Below, piece after piece: positions 53,196-61,690 of a DNA stretch of 63,784 bases. Positions within the stretch are counted from its first letter, which is position 1. Each line of letters opens with the position of its first letter. Location of the stretch: positions 1 through 63,784 of the forward strand of contig CAJQTK010000017.1 in NCBI GenBank assembly GCA_905620495.1, given 5' to 3'. Source of the stretch: an uncultured Candidatus Pelagibacter sp. Lineage in GTDB: Bacteria; Pseudomonadota; Alphaproteobacteria; Pelagibacterales; Pelagibacteraceae. The translations under genes were made by a program, and so were the position numbers. The notes beneath the pieces were generated by a model. That model was not told the DNA's origin. It made no database searches and was given only the letters and a program-made list of their open reading frames with translations.

Positions 53196-54522
53196 CTTTA
53201 TTAATATCTTCAACATTATCTGAAGTTTTCAGAAGTGCTTGTTCTAAGTCTTCAATAATGTCATCTATGTGCTCTATACCAATAGATAGTCTTACGTAGC
53301 CAGGTGTAACACCAGCTGCTAACAACTCTTTTTCATTTAATTGACTATGAGTAGTTGTTGCTGGATGAATTGCTAAACTTTTTGCATCACCAATATTAGC
53401 TACATGATAAAACATTTTTAAAGCTTCTATGAATTTTTTACCTGCTTCAATTCCACCTTTTAGCTCTATTCCAACTAAACCGCCATTTCCACCTTTAAGA
53501 TATCTCTTAGCTCTATTTCCAATTTCTCCATCATATTTAGTTGGATAGATTACTCTAGCAACGTTTTCATGATTAGATAAATATTTAACAGTCTTTTCTG
53601 CATTTGAACAATGTTGCTTCATTCTTAATGCTACAGTTTCAAGTCCCTGTATAATTCCAAATGCATTATCAGGAGCCAAAGCTGCACCAAGATCTCTTAA
53701 AAGAGTAACTCTTGCTTTAACTACAAAGGATACATTTGCTCCAGTTAATTCAGGCACTGCTTTACCCCAAACTACACCACCGTAACTTGCGTCTGGTTCG
53801 TTAAACAATGGTTGTCTTTTAGGATTTGCGGTCCAATCAAAATTACCACCATCCACTAAAGCTCCACCTACAACTGTACCATGACCACCAATATATTTTG
53901 TAAGAGAATAAACGACTACGGCTGCTCCATGCTCTATGGGCTTACAAATAATAGGAGAGGCTGTATTATCTACTATTAGGGGTATGTTGTATTTTCTTCC
54001 TATATCAGAGACTTCCTTAATAGGAAAAACTCTTAAATAAGGATTAGGCAAAGTTTCTCCATAAAAAGCTCTAGTTTTATCATCAATTGCTTTTTCAAAG
54101 TTTTTTGGATCGGTTGGATCTGCATACCTAACTTCAATTCCAAGTTTACTTAAAGTATGTGTAAATAAAGAAACAGTTCCTCCATAAAGGTCAGTTGAAC
54201 TAACAATGTTATCTCCAGCTTGAGCAACATTCAAAATTGCAAATGTTGAAGCTGTTTGTCCTGATGATACTGTTAAGCTAGCTAACCCTCCCTCCAATGC
54301 AGCAAGTCTTTTTTCAAGTGCATCATTAGTTGGATTCATGATTCTTGTGTAGATATTTCCGAACTCTTTTAATGCAAATAAGTTTGCAGCATGCTCGGTA
54401 CTATCAAACAAATAAGATGTTGTTCTATAAATTGGAACAGCTACAGCTTTTGTTGTTAGATCACTTCTATAATCACCACCATGTATGGCTATGGTCTCAG
54501 GGTTTTGTCTTTTTGTGCTCAT
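53179..54522 (-). CDS. metY: O-acetylhomoserine sulfhydrylase
   Basis: Makes homocysteine from O-acetylhomoserine and sulfide in the cytoplasm. 447 aa from the ATG at 54522 (AAAAGGAGA upstream). PLP fold: TIAIHGGDY, SGQTASTFAIL, TDLYGGTVSLF, PLP-Lys in VVYSLTKYIGGHGTVVGG, and SIGIEHIDDIIEDLEQAL at the C-terminus. The leader holds SAM-II- and SAM-V-like aptamers, so expression should fall when SAM is abundant. hom, 2.4 kb away, supplies homoserine. Confidence 0.96.
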   Translation of the reverse strand: MSTKRQNPETIAIHGGDYRSDLTTKAVAVPIYRTTSYLFDSTEHAANLFALKEFGNIYTRIMNPTNDALEKRLAALEGGLASLTVSSGQTASTFAILNVAQAGDNIVSSTDLYGGTVSLFTHTLSKLGIEVRYADPTDPKNFEKAIDDKTRAFYGETLPNPYLRVFPIKEVSDIGRKYNIPLIVDNTASPIICKPIEHGAAVVVYSLTKYIGGHGTVVGGALVDGGNFDWTANPKRQPLFNEPDASYGGVVWGKAVPELTGANVSFVVKARVTLLRDLGAALAPDNAFGIIQGLETVALRMKQHCSNAEKTVKYLSNHENVARVIYPTKYDGEIGNRAKRYLKGGNGGLVGIELKGGIEAGKKFIEALKMFYHVANIGDAKSLAIHPATTTHSQLNEKELLAAGVTPGYVRLSIGIEHIDDIIEDLEQALLKTSDNVEDINKAKAVG

Positions 54523-54526
54523 CTTG

Positions 54527-54590
54527 ATTCTCCTTTTTAGTACTTCTGCTAAATGCAAGGCGTACAATACAGTTCAAATGCGCCTACCGA
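54527..54590 (-). promoter_or_regulatory. SAM-V riboswitch
   Basis: On the minus strand: stem AGGCG (54581-54585) with CGCCT (54558-54562) around CATTTGAACTGTATTGTA, then TTGCATTTAGCAGAAGTACT and AAAAAGGAGA. This is the SAM-V pattern known upstream of metY in SAR11. The ribosome site (AAGGAGA) is part of the pseudoknot, so SAM should block translation. Boundaries are approximate. Confidence 0.85.
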
Positions 54591-54596
54591 TAATGT

Positions 54597-54655
54597 GGGT
54601 AAAAAATCCTTTTTAGCATATATTAGCCTGCAATAGGAACAAATCGGCATTATTA
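54597..54655 (-). promoter_or_regulatory. SAM-II-like riboswitch upstream of SAM-V
   Basis: Minus strand carries GCCGATTTGTTCCTATTGCA, then GGCTAATATATGCTAAAAAG and GATTTTTT. The GATTT..TATTGC..GC..GCTAAAAAGG skeleton is that of SAM-II; TTCCT in the loop can pair with AAAAAGGA. The T-run right after it could end transcription. Tandem SAM-II and SAM-V aptamers have been described in SAR11 metY leaders. P1 looks short (3 bp) here, so the copy may be weak. Confidence 0.7.
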
Positions 54656-54733
54656 AAATAACATTAATAGGGACTATTGCAAGCTAAATATAAAATTGAC
54701 TTTATATCTAATAATAGTATTAATCCTCGCACA

Positions 54734-55195
54734 ATGACAAAATTTCTAAAACAAAGTGAATTAACTAGCAACTGGTTTGAAATAGACGCAAAAAATGCTG
54801 TAGTTGGAAGACTGGCATCTATAATAGCAATGATTGTTAGAGGAAAAAATAAAACTACTTTTACACCACATATGGATGATGGTGATTTTGTTGTGGTTAA
54901 GAATGTTGAACAAGCAAAATTCACTGGAAAAAAATTTAAAGATAAAAAATATTATAGACACACTGGCCACCCTGGAGGAATTAAAGAAATAACTCCTGAA
55001 AAATTACTAGAAAAAAATAAACCTGGTGAATCATTAAAATTAGCAGTTAAAAGAATGTTACCTGGCGGAGTACTTGGCAGAAAACAATTAACTAAAGTAA
55101 AAATTTATGCTGGTGAAGATCATCCTCATGCAGCACAAAACCCTAAACTTTTAGACTTAGGTAAATTAAACAGTAAAAATTTAATAAGAAATTAA
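54734..55195 (+). CDS. rplM: 50S ribosomal protein L13
   Basis: 153 aa from the ATG at 54734 (an upstream in-frame ATG at 54677 adds non-conserved residues). NWFEIDAKNAVVGRLASIIA, FTPHMDDGDFVVV, RHTGHPGGIKEITPEKLL and VKRMLPGGVLGRKQLTKVKI are diagnostic. It forms an operon with rpsI and is divergent from metY. Confidence 0.97.
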   Translation: MTKFLKQSELTSNWFEIDAKNAVVGRLASIIAMIVRGKNKTTFTPHMDDGDFVVVKNVEQAKFTGKKFKDKKYYRHTGHPGGIKEITPEKLLEKNKPGESLKLAVKRMLPGGVLGRKQLTKVKIYAGEDHPHAAQNPKLLDLGKLNSKNLIRN

Positions 55196-55196
55196 T

Positions 55197-55646
55197 ATGG
55201 AAACAGCAGTCGCACCAACTAAAGTTGCTCCAAAAAAACCTAAAATAAAACTTGATTTTAAAGATAGCAAGTATGCAACGGGTAGAAGAAAAAAATCTAT
55301 TGCAAAAATTTGGGTAAAAAAAGGTACTGGTAAAATTTATGTAAATGGCAGAACTATGGATGATTACTTCACTAGCGGCAGTCATAAAATGCAAATTACA
55401 AGACCATTTGAAATTATAAACCAAGCAACTGATTATGATGTTAGATGTAGTGTTGCAGGTGGTGGACACACAGGTCAAGCAGGTGCAATGGTTCATGGTA
55501 TTGCTAAAGCCCTAATCTTATTTGATTCGGAGAATAGAGCAGTTCTTAAGACTGAAAAACTGAATACCAGAGACTCTAGATCAGTTGAGAGAAAAAAACC
55601 TGGTCGTAGAAAAGCTAGAAGAAGCTTCCAATTTTCGAAAAGATAA
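55197..55646 (+). CDS. rpsI: 30S ribosomal protein S9
   Basis: 149 aa: YATGRRKKSIAKIWVKKGTG, then VAGGGHTGQAGAMVHGIAKA and the C-terminal KPGRRKARRSFQFSKR, whose tail reaches the ribosomal P site. A lysine-rich N-terminal extension of about 25 residues precedes the conserved core, as in other Alphaproteobacteria. Confidence 0.97.
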   Translation: METAVAPTKVAPKKPKIKLDFKDSKYATGRRKKSIAKIWVKKGTGKIYVNGRTMDDYFTSGSHKMQITRPFEIINQATDYDVRCSVAGGGHTGQAGAMVHGIAKALILFDSENRAVLKTEKLNTRDSRSVERKKPGRRKARRSFQFSKR

Positions 55647-55680
55647 TTCTTTTTTAACTCTAAACTGCTATAATAAAAAA

Positions 55681-56703
55681 ATGCGTAAGCTTAATGTTTT
55701 AGTTGCTGGATCAACTGGTTATATCGGCGTTCAATTAATTAAACTATTAGTTAAACACAATGATATTAAGATTAAATATCTTTGTGGAAACTCATCAGTT
55801 GGAAAAAATATTTCCAGTTATGAGAAATCATTAAGTTCAAAAAAATTACCAAAAATAGTTAAATACAATAAATCTTTTTTAAAGAATATAGATTTGATTT
55901 TCACGGCACTTCCTAATGGAGAGGCGCAAGATATTTCAAATCATTTACTAAAGCACAATGTGTTAATTGATTTAGCTGCTGATTTTAGACTTAATAAAGC
56001 ATCTGATTATTTAAAATGGTACAAACAAAAACATAAATCAGTTAAAAATATTAAAAAGTCAATTTATTCATTACCAGAAATTAATAAAGATAAAGTAAAA
56101 AAATTCAATATTATTGGATGTCCGGGGTGCTATCCAACATCAATACTTTTACCCCTTATCCCTCTAGTTAAGAAAAACTTAATAAAAACAGATAACGTAA
56201 TTATAGATTCTAAATCTGGATATTCTGGAGCGGGTAGAGGAGTTCATAATAAATATAAAGATAAAAACCTTTATGAGTCTTTAAGCGCTTATGGAGTTGG
56301 TTTCCATAGACACAACTCTGAAATTCAACAAGAAATTGATAATTATACTAAAAATAAATTTTCTTTTACTTTTACACCTCATCTAACACCTATGTTCAGA
56401 GGAATATTAAGTACAATTTATCTAGTTCTTAATAAAGGTGTAAACATTAATAAATTAGAAAAAACTTTAAATGCTGAATATTCCAAAAGTAGATTCGTTA
56501 AAATTTTAAAAACAAATTCACTGATAAGTACAAATGATGTTATTAACACAAATAATTGCTCTATAGCAATCTGCAAAACTAAGTATAAAAATAGAGTTAT
56601 TATTTTATCTGCTATTGATAATTTAATTAAAGGTGGTGCTGGTCAAGCTATACAAAATATGAATATTAAATATGGTTTTAATGAAACAAAAGGATTAAAA
56701 TGA
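55681..56703 (+). CDS. argC: N-acetyl-gamma-glutamyl-phosphate reductase
   Basis: Third step of arginine synthesis. 340 aa from the ATG at 55681. NADP fold VLVAGSTGYIGVQLIKLL, catalytic Cys in IGCPGCYPTSILLPL, SKSGYSGAGRG, and DNLIKGGAGQAIQNMN. The ORF extends upstream into rpsI, but that part is not conserved. The stop overlaps the next lipoprotein gene by 4 nt. Confidence 0.95.
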   Translation: MRKLNVLVAGSTGYIGVQLIKLLVKHNDIKIKYLCGNSSVGKNISSYEKSLSSKKLPKIVKYNKSFLKNIDLIFTALPNGEAQDISNHLLKHNVLIDLAADFRLNKASDYLKWYKQKHKSVKNIKKSIYSLPEINKDKVKKFNIIGCPGCYPTSILLPLIPLVKKNLIKTDNVIIDSKSGYSGAGRGVHNKYKDKNLYESLSAYGVGFHRHNSEIQQEIDNYTKNKFSFTFTPHLTPMFRGILSTIYLVLNKGVNINKLEKTLNAEYSKSRFVKILKTNSLISTNDVINTNNCSIAICKTKYKNRVIILSAIDNLIKGGAGQAIQNMNIKYGFNETKGLK

Positions 56704-56924
56704 AATATTTTCTCCTATCGCTAATTCTGATTTTATCAGCTTGTTCTTTGGATAAAAAATCGGTTTATTGGAATGAAGATCCTTTAAAAAAATCTGTAGA
56801 AAATACAAAATTATCTAAAATATTACAAAAAACTTCTGATTTAAAAAAAATGACATTTGAAGAATTTAGTATTTTCCTTAAAGATTATTCTGATAAGGCA
56901 GGCTACCCTGACATCAATAATTAA
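56700..56924 (+). CDS. Small lipoprotein of unknown function
   Basis: 74 aa. Lipobox LSAC at residues 13-16 of MKYFLLSLILILSACSLDKK. The mature part of about 58 residues is charged and probably helical (TFEEFSIFLKDYSDKAGYPD). It overlaps argC by 4 nt (ATGA) and is followed directly by hom, so it is co-expressed with amino-acid genes. No family recognised. Confidence 0.7.
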   Translation: MKYFLLSLILILSACSLDKKSVYWNEDPLKKSVENTKLSKILQKTSDLKKMTFEEFSIFLKDYSDKAGYPDINN

Positions 56925-58217
56925 ATGAAAAATATAATAAACATTGCTGTAGTAGGATTAGGTCAAGTCGGTATTTTCTTGTTAAATGAGCTTAATACTA
57001 AAAAAAAAGATATAGAGCTTAAAACTGGAAAAAAAATTAATGTGGTGGCTATTTCTGCAAGAAGTATTGTTAAAAAAAGAAGGTTTAAAGTTAATAAAAA
57101 AATTTTTTACAGTAACCCACTAGAAATTTTTAATAAAACTAAAATAGATATTTTATTTGAAGCTATTGGCTTATCTGATGGCATATCAAAAAAGGTTGTT
57201 GAAACTGCCTTAAAAAAAAAGATACATGTAATTACTCCTAATAAGGCACTTATCTCCAAACATGGTGACTACTTGGCAAAATTAGCTGAGGATAATCAGG
57301 TTAACTTAGAATTTGAAGCATCAGTTGCTGGGGGAATTCCAATACTAAGAACTATCAAAGAAGGTCTTGCAACCAACAAAATTTCTAAAGTTTATGGAAT
57401 TTTAAATGGTACATCTAACTACATTCTTTCAGAAATGGAAAGCTCTAGTGATAGTTTTGCCAATGTATTAAAGAAAGCTCAAAAATTTGGCTATGCTGAA
57501 CCAGGAAATCCAAAATTAGACTTAAATGGCTCTGATGCTTTTGCAAAAGTAAGAATTTTATCTGCTCTTGCATTTAATACTAAAATTTCAAAACACAAAT
57601 GCTTAATGGAAGGTATTGAAAAAATTGAATTGAAAGACATAGAGATAGCAAATCAATTAAATTTACGTATTAAGTTACTAGGCATTTCTGAACTTATTAA
57701 CAATCAGCTTTTTGAAACAGTTCATCCGTGTTTAGTTAATAAAAATTCTTACATAGGTAATGTTGGTGGAGTTATGAATGCAGTTATTCTTGAAGGAAAA
57801 CCAGTGGGTGAAAGTATATTACAAGGCGAGGGAGCAGGACCCGGACCTACATCGTCATCATTATTGTCAGATTTGCTCTCAATTTTAAGAGGCAATATTA
57901 AAAAACCTTTTGGTATTCCAAGTAATAAACGTCAATCTATCAAATGTTATAATGTTGATAATTATGTGAATTCTCTATATTTGAGATTTGAGGTTAAAGA
58001 TAAACCTGGTGTTTTATCTACAATCACTAACAGATTAGCTAAATATAAAATTTCAGTAAAAAGATTAATTCAAACACCTGATAAAAAAAACAAAAAAGCT
58101 ACTATTGTTATTATTACACATAAAACTTATGAACTTAACTCTAAGAATTGTCTTTCTATTTTCAAAAAAGATAAAAACATTCTTAAATACCCTACGTTGA
58201 TTAGAATCTACAATTAA
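56925..58217 (+). CDS. hom: Homoserine dehydrogenase
   Basis: Reduces aspartate semialdehyde to homoserine for threonine and methionine. 430 aa: an NAD-binding VVGLGQVGIFLLNEL, then HVITPNKALISKHGD, the catalytic core GILNGTSNYILSEMES and AKVRILSALAFNTK, and a C-terminal ACT domain (LRFEVKDKPGVLSTITNRLA) for feedback control. Its last base is shared with the next gene. Confidence 0.96.
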   Translation: MKNIINIAVVGLGQVGIFLLNELNTKKKDIELKTGKKINVVAISARSIVKKRRFKVNKKIFYSNPLEIFNKTKIDILFEAIGLSDGISKKVVETALKKKIHVITPNKALISKHGDYLAKLAEDNQVNLEFEASVAGGIPILRTIKEGLATNKISKVYGILNGTSNYILSEMESSSDSFANVLKKAQKFGYAEPGNPKLDLNGSDAFAKVRILSALAFNTKISKHKCLMEGIEKIELKDIEIANQLNLRIKLLGISELINNQLFETVHPCLVNKNSYIGNVGGVMNAVILEGKPVGESILQGEGAGPGPTSSSLLSDLLSILRGNIKKPFGIPSNKRQSIKCYNVDNYVNSLYLRFEVKDKPGVLSTITNRLAKYKISVKRLIQTPDKKNKKATIVIITHKTYELNSKNCLSIFKKDKNILKYPTLIRIYN

Positions 58218-59119
58218 TGGATATATATTTAAAACTTTTTGAGGTTTTATTTCCTGTCTTTTTTGTTGTTGGTATTGGTTATTATTTAGGAAAAAATAAT
58301 CCAAAAATTGACACTGCTTTCATAACTACTTTTGCTGCGAATATTGGAACACCAGCAATGATTATATACGCATTAACATCAACTAGTCTCTCTTTTGAGA
58401 TATTTAAAGATTATTTTTGGTACTATCTAATTGCAATTGCAGCCTTTACAATTATTGGAATTGTTTTTTTATTCTTCTTAAAAACTAAAGATATTGTTCG
58501 TGAGCTTCCACCTTTTATTATGCCAAATACTGGAAATATGGGGTTACCTATATGCTTGTTTGCTTATGGATCTCAAGGCCTAGGTGTTGCCGCTGCTATT
58601 TCAGCTTTAATAGTTTTATGTCACTTTACATTAGGTATTTTTCTTGCAGACAGAAAATTTAATATTAATGTCATTCTTAAAAACCCTCCCTTTTATGCAA
58701 TTATAATTTCAGTAATTTTTTTGTATTTCAGAATAGAGATCCCCGTCTTTGTAGAAAATACAACCTTTCTACTAATGTATGCTACAATTTTTTTAATATT
58801 AATGTCTTTAGGAATTGCTCTTACTCGTTTTAAGGTTTTTTCATTTAAAAAAGCATTTATCTCATCGATAGGGAGAGTAATTCTTGGCCCGATAATTGGT
58901 CTTTCAATAATAAAATATTTTAACCTTTCTGGTTTTGCTGCTGGTGTTTTGCTTATTCAGTGTTCAATGCCTAGTGCTGTTTTAAATTATCTTGTAGCTT
59001 CAATTTACTCTCCAAAAAAGATTGTAGATAGTGTTGCAAGTACAATTGTCGTTTCTACAATAATGTCTTTTGCTACTATTCCTGTAGTCGTATTCTTTGC
59101 TTTAAAGTACTTTAATTAA
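58217..59119 (+). CDS. AEC-family transporter (auxin efflux carrier-like)
   Basis: 300 aa, about ten hydrophobic helices. PVFFVVGIGYYLGKNNPKID, the mid-protein MPNTGNMGLPICLFAYG, and a C-terminal half with VLLIQCSMPSAVLNYLVA fit the AEC family of small-acid or amino-acid exporters. Starts at the hom stop (1-nt overlap), so coupled to amino-acid synthesis; substrate unknown. Confidence 0.87.
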   Translation: MDIYLKLFEVLFPVFFVVGIGYYLGKNNPKIDTAFITTFAANIGTPAMIIYALTSTSLSFEIFKDYFWYYLIAIAAFTIIGIVFLFFLKTKDIVRELPPFIMPNTGNMGLPICLFAYGSQGLGVAAAISALIVLCHFTLGIFLADRKFNINVILKNPPFYAIIISVIFLYFRIEIPVFVENTTFLLMYATIFLILMSLGIALTRFKVFSFKKAFISSIGRVILGPIIGLSIIKYFNLSGFAAGVLLIQCSMPSAVLNYLVASIYSPKKIVDSVASTIVVSTIMSFATIPVVVFFALKYFN

Positions 59120-59136
59120 ACTGTATCTATTGGCTT

Positions 59137-59985
59137 ATGAAAGCCATCACATTTAACCTTTTAGCGTGGGTAATGCTTCCAATTATGGATGGCTTTGCTA
59201 AATATTTAAGTGCTGATATGCCAGTTTTACAGATCACATGGGCTAGGTATTTTTTTACAGTGGTATTCACACTTCCAATAATGTTCTTATTTTATAGAAA
59301 GCAACTTGTTTGGACAGATAAGCCTAAATTGCAGTTAATAAGAGGACTTATATTGCTTTGTGCAAATATTTGTTTCTTCTACGCTATATCTGTTATCTCT
59401 TTAGCTAAAGCTTTAACATTAGCATTCGTTGCTCCTTTAATTGTTACAGCTTTTTCTCCTATATTGCTGGGTGAGAAGGTGGGCGTTAGAAGATGGACAG
59501 CTGTGATTATCGGTTTTATAGGTTCCTTAGTGGTTATAAGACCTGGTTTTGTAGAACTTAATCTGGCTAGTTTTGCAGCTCTAGGAACTGGTGTGATGTA
59601 CGGCTTTTATTTAATAATTACTCGTAAATTAAGCACCTCAGATAATCCATTATTAACTTTATTATTAACTGGATTGGTTGGATTGCTTGCTGTCTCAGGT
59701 TTGATGCCTTTTGTATGGGTTAATCCGAGCCTTTCACAGTGGTCTATGATGGCCTCTATAGGCGTTTTTGCCTGCATTGGACACTTATTCCTTATATTAT
59801 CACTTAAATATGCTGATGCCTCTAAATTAGCCCCATTCAGCTATTTCGAGATCATAACAAACATTGTTATAGGTTATTACTTCTTTAGTGATTTTCCTGA
59901 CAATTGGACGTTTCTAGGATTGTTTATTATAGTAATAAGTGGAATTTATATTTCTAGAAGAGAAATTTATATTAAATCTTCCTAA
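59137..59985 (+). CDS. EamA-family (DMT) transporter
   Basis: 282 aa with two EamA repeats of five helices each: MLPIMDGFAKYLS and LTLAFVAPLIVTAFSPILLG in the first, YGFYLIITRKL and LLSLKYADASKLAPFSYFEI-like motif (ILSLKYADASKLAPFSYFEI) in the second. The group exports metabolites or drugs. Starts 17 nt after the AEC gene. Codon use is a little more GC-rich than in the genes before it. Confidence 0.87.
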   Translation: MKAITFNLLAWVMLPIMDGFAKYLSADMPVLQITWARYFFTVVFTLPIMFLFYRKQLVWTDKPKLQLIRGLILLCANICFFYAISVISLAKALTLAFVAPLIVTAFSPILLGEKVGVRRWTAVIIGFIGSLVVIRPGFVELNLASFAALGTGVMYGFYLIITRKLSTSDNPLLTLLLTGLVGLLAVSGLMPFVWVNPSLSQWSMMASIGVFACIGHLFLILSLKYADASKLAPFSYFEIITNIVIGYYFFSDFPDNWTFLGLFIIVISGIYISRREIYIKSS

Positions 59986-60522
59986 TTTAGGTATTAATTA
60001 TTTACTAATAATTGATATAATACATTAATATTATCTATTAAGTAACTGTAATTATTAGATTTTATTATAATTAAAAATATGTCTAATTTACGTTAGATAA
60101 TCAAATAATTTAAGGTATTAAAAAGAATAAAAGTTCAGATTATCCAGTTAAACGTTTATGAATGAATGATTAATTATTATAGAGCTTAATAAAGTTTAAA
60201 TAAGCATTGGTATTCAATAGTTATTTTATATTACAACTTATTCTTTGAATTTAATTTAATATTTAAGGGTAGGATAGGGGTCAAAAAAACCCTTTAAAAT
60301 GGTCTTTTTTAACCTTTCTAGAAACGTTGCTATTGTTGACAAGTAGAGCAATGCAGTATGAGAATATGCCCTTTAAACGTCCATAGAGCACCTTATTTTA
60401 AGCAAAAGCCCATATGCAGTACAACTTCAAGGATACATTATACAAATTAGACTAAAATATGACTAAATAACAAAAAAGGATTTAATACCAATACTTATAG
60501 GGCATTTATTAGGTAAAAAACC
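59986..60522. other. 537-nt non-coding gap
   Basis: The second-longest gene-free stretch in the window, unusual for such a compact genome. No tRNA, terminator or convincing ORF was found. It contains short G-tracts near 60269-60280 (GGGTAGGATAGGGGTC), the word ATGCAGTA twice (60351, 60414), and a TTGACA at 60336-60341 with only a weak -10. It separates the conserved block from the integrase region and could hide a small RNA. Confidence 0.4.
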
Positions 60523-60810
60523 TTATTTTACGTAGACCTTCTCGGATCTCAATAATCGCCTTTTTTTCTTGATTCCACCTTTTCCAGAGTATCCACCGAG
60601 GCTTCCATCTGATCTGATCACCCGATGACAGGGTATTTTAGGGGGATAGGGGTTTTTACCCACTGCATTAGCTACAGCCCTAAAAGCCTTAGGTTTTCCA
60701 ATGGCTTTAGCAACTTCAAGGTAGGTTTTAACTTTACCCTTTGGTATTTTCTTCAAGTAATTCCAGACTTTTAGCTGAAACTTAGTCCCCTTTAAGTTCA
60801 TAGAGTTCAA
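60523..60810 (-). CDS. Methylated-DNA-protein cysteine methyltransferase, short form
   Basis: 95 aa covering only the C-terminal DNA-binding domain of Ogt. The acceptor Cys61 is kept in IPCHRVI, and the helix-turn-helix with the Arg finger lies in AFRAVANAVGKNP. The N-terminal RNase-H-like domain of full-length enzymes is missing. This short type occurs in many bacteria; whether it repairs O6-alkylguanine is not certain. It overlaps the GNAT gene by 29 nt. Confidence 0.88.
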   Translation of the reverse strand: MNSMNLKGTKFQLKVWNYLKKIPKGKVKTYLEVAKAIGKPKAFRAVANAVGKNPYPPKIPCHRVIRSDGSLGGYSGKGGIKKKRRLLRSEKVYVK

Positions 60811-61219
60811 ATCCAGTGTTATTGGCTATTTTATCATATAATTTCTTGGCATTTTTATTGGAAGAGTGGGTGATCCAACGAATTCCATTCCAATTATTGG
60901 CTTTAGATAAGAATTTTAGATGACTAATGAGTTTTTGAGCTATTTTTTGACCTCTAAATTCTGGCTCTACAAACAAATCGTCTAGAAAACCAATATATTG
61001 GCCTTTAATTGGTCTTGGCATTGTTCTATAATGAGCAATTCCAACGATTTTACCATCTGATTCAAAGCAAATACCATTAACAATATGATTTTCATCATGA
61101 ATCCAACCCCAAAGAGTGTCTAAAATTCCTGTATTCATTGGGACTTTGTAGAAATCGGCATAACCATTGTATAATTTAGCCCAATTTTCCTTATCTTTTT
61201 GCTCTAATTTTCTAATCAT
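60782..61219 (-). CDS. GNAT-family N-acetyltransferase
   Basis: 145 aa. FLDDLFVEPEFRGQKIAQKL carries the acetyl-CoA (R/Q)GxGxA-type loop in the form RGQKIA; then WITHSSNKNAKKLYDKIANN at the C-terminus. The N-terminal part LEQKDKENWAKLYNGYADFY is typical of the wider superfamily. The acceptor is unknown. Together with the Ogt gene it forms a small overlapping pair. Confidence 0.88.
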   Translation of the reverse strand: MIRKLEQKDKENWAKLYNGYADFYKVPMNTGILDTLWGWIHDENHIVNGICFESDGKIVGIAHYRTMPRPIKGQYIGFLDDLFVEPEFRGQKIAQKLISHLKFLSKANNWNGIRWITHSSNKNAKKLYDKIANNTGFELYELKGD

Positions 61220-61269
61220 AAACTTTAATAATACGTATTAAATTATTGAAATATTTGCATTTTATTTAG

Positions 61270-61599
61270 TTAATCATCTTTATAACTGGCACCAGCAGCG
61301 GCACCAAAAATTATAACTATAACCCATAGAATTATTGCTAATACAGCGTAAAGCCCCACATAAAAGCTAAAAGGGTTAATCCATTTGCCAAACATTCCTA
61401 CTGAGTTAAATACCCAAAATATTTGACTAATAAATGGCATAAAAAAAGTGATTAAAGCAGCTAGAAAACCTTTTATAATGTAAGCAAAATATATTGTGTA
61501 AATGTGTAACGCTAGTCCAAGTAATTTTATTAATAAGAAAGCTAATCCAGTTATACCAGCACTCATTCCAAAAAATACTCGTCTTAAGAATCCAAACAT
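61270..61599 (-). CDS. Small membrane protein of unknown function
   Basis: 109 aa with three or four hydrophobic helices (LLIKLLGLALHIYTIYFAYI, GFLAALITFFMPFISQIFWV, FYVGLYAVLAIILWVIVIIF) and a final GAAAGASYKDD. It stands apart from the GNAT gene by 50 nt. No family could be recognised by eye. Confidence 0.7.
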   Translation of the reverse strand: MFGFLRRVFFGMSAGITGLAFLLIKLLGLALHIYTIYFAYIIKGFLAALITFFMPFISQIFWVFNSVGMFGKWINPFSFYVGLYAVLAIILWVIVIIFGAAAGASYKDD

Positions 61600-61627
61600 A
61601 TACTCAGATTATCATTTTTATTATCTA

Positions 61628-61656
61628 TTGACATCTAAATCACTATGATATATTAC
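61628..61656 (+). promoter_or_regulatory. Sigma-70-type promoter of the integrase gene
   Basis: TTGACA (61628-61633), 17-nt spacer, TATTAC (61651-61656), 35 nt before the integrase ATG. The -10 box overlaps the left arm of the candidate core site, so bound recombinase could repress its own gene. Confidence 0.55.
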
Positions 61657-61686
61657 TAACGATAATTAATGGTTATCAATAGTAAT
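61652..61686. mobile_element. Candidate integrase core site (att)
   Basis: ATTACTAACGATAA, 7-nt centre TTAATGG, TTATCAATAGTAAT. The arms are inverted copies matching at 12 of 14 positions. Two inverted arms around a 6-8 bp crossover spacer is the normal core layout for tyrosine recombinases, and it ends 4 nt before the integrase start codon. Inferred from layout only; a second copy was not found in the window. Confidence 0.45.
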
Positions 61687-61690
61687 AGAT

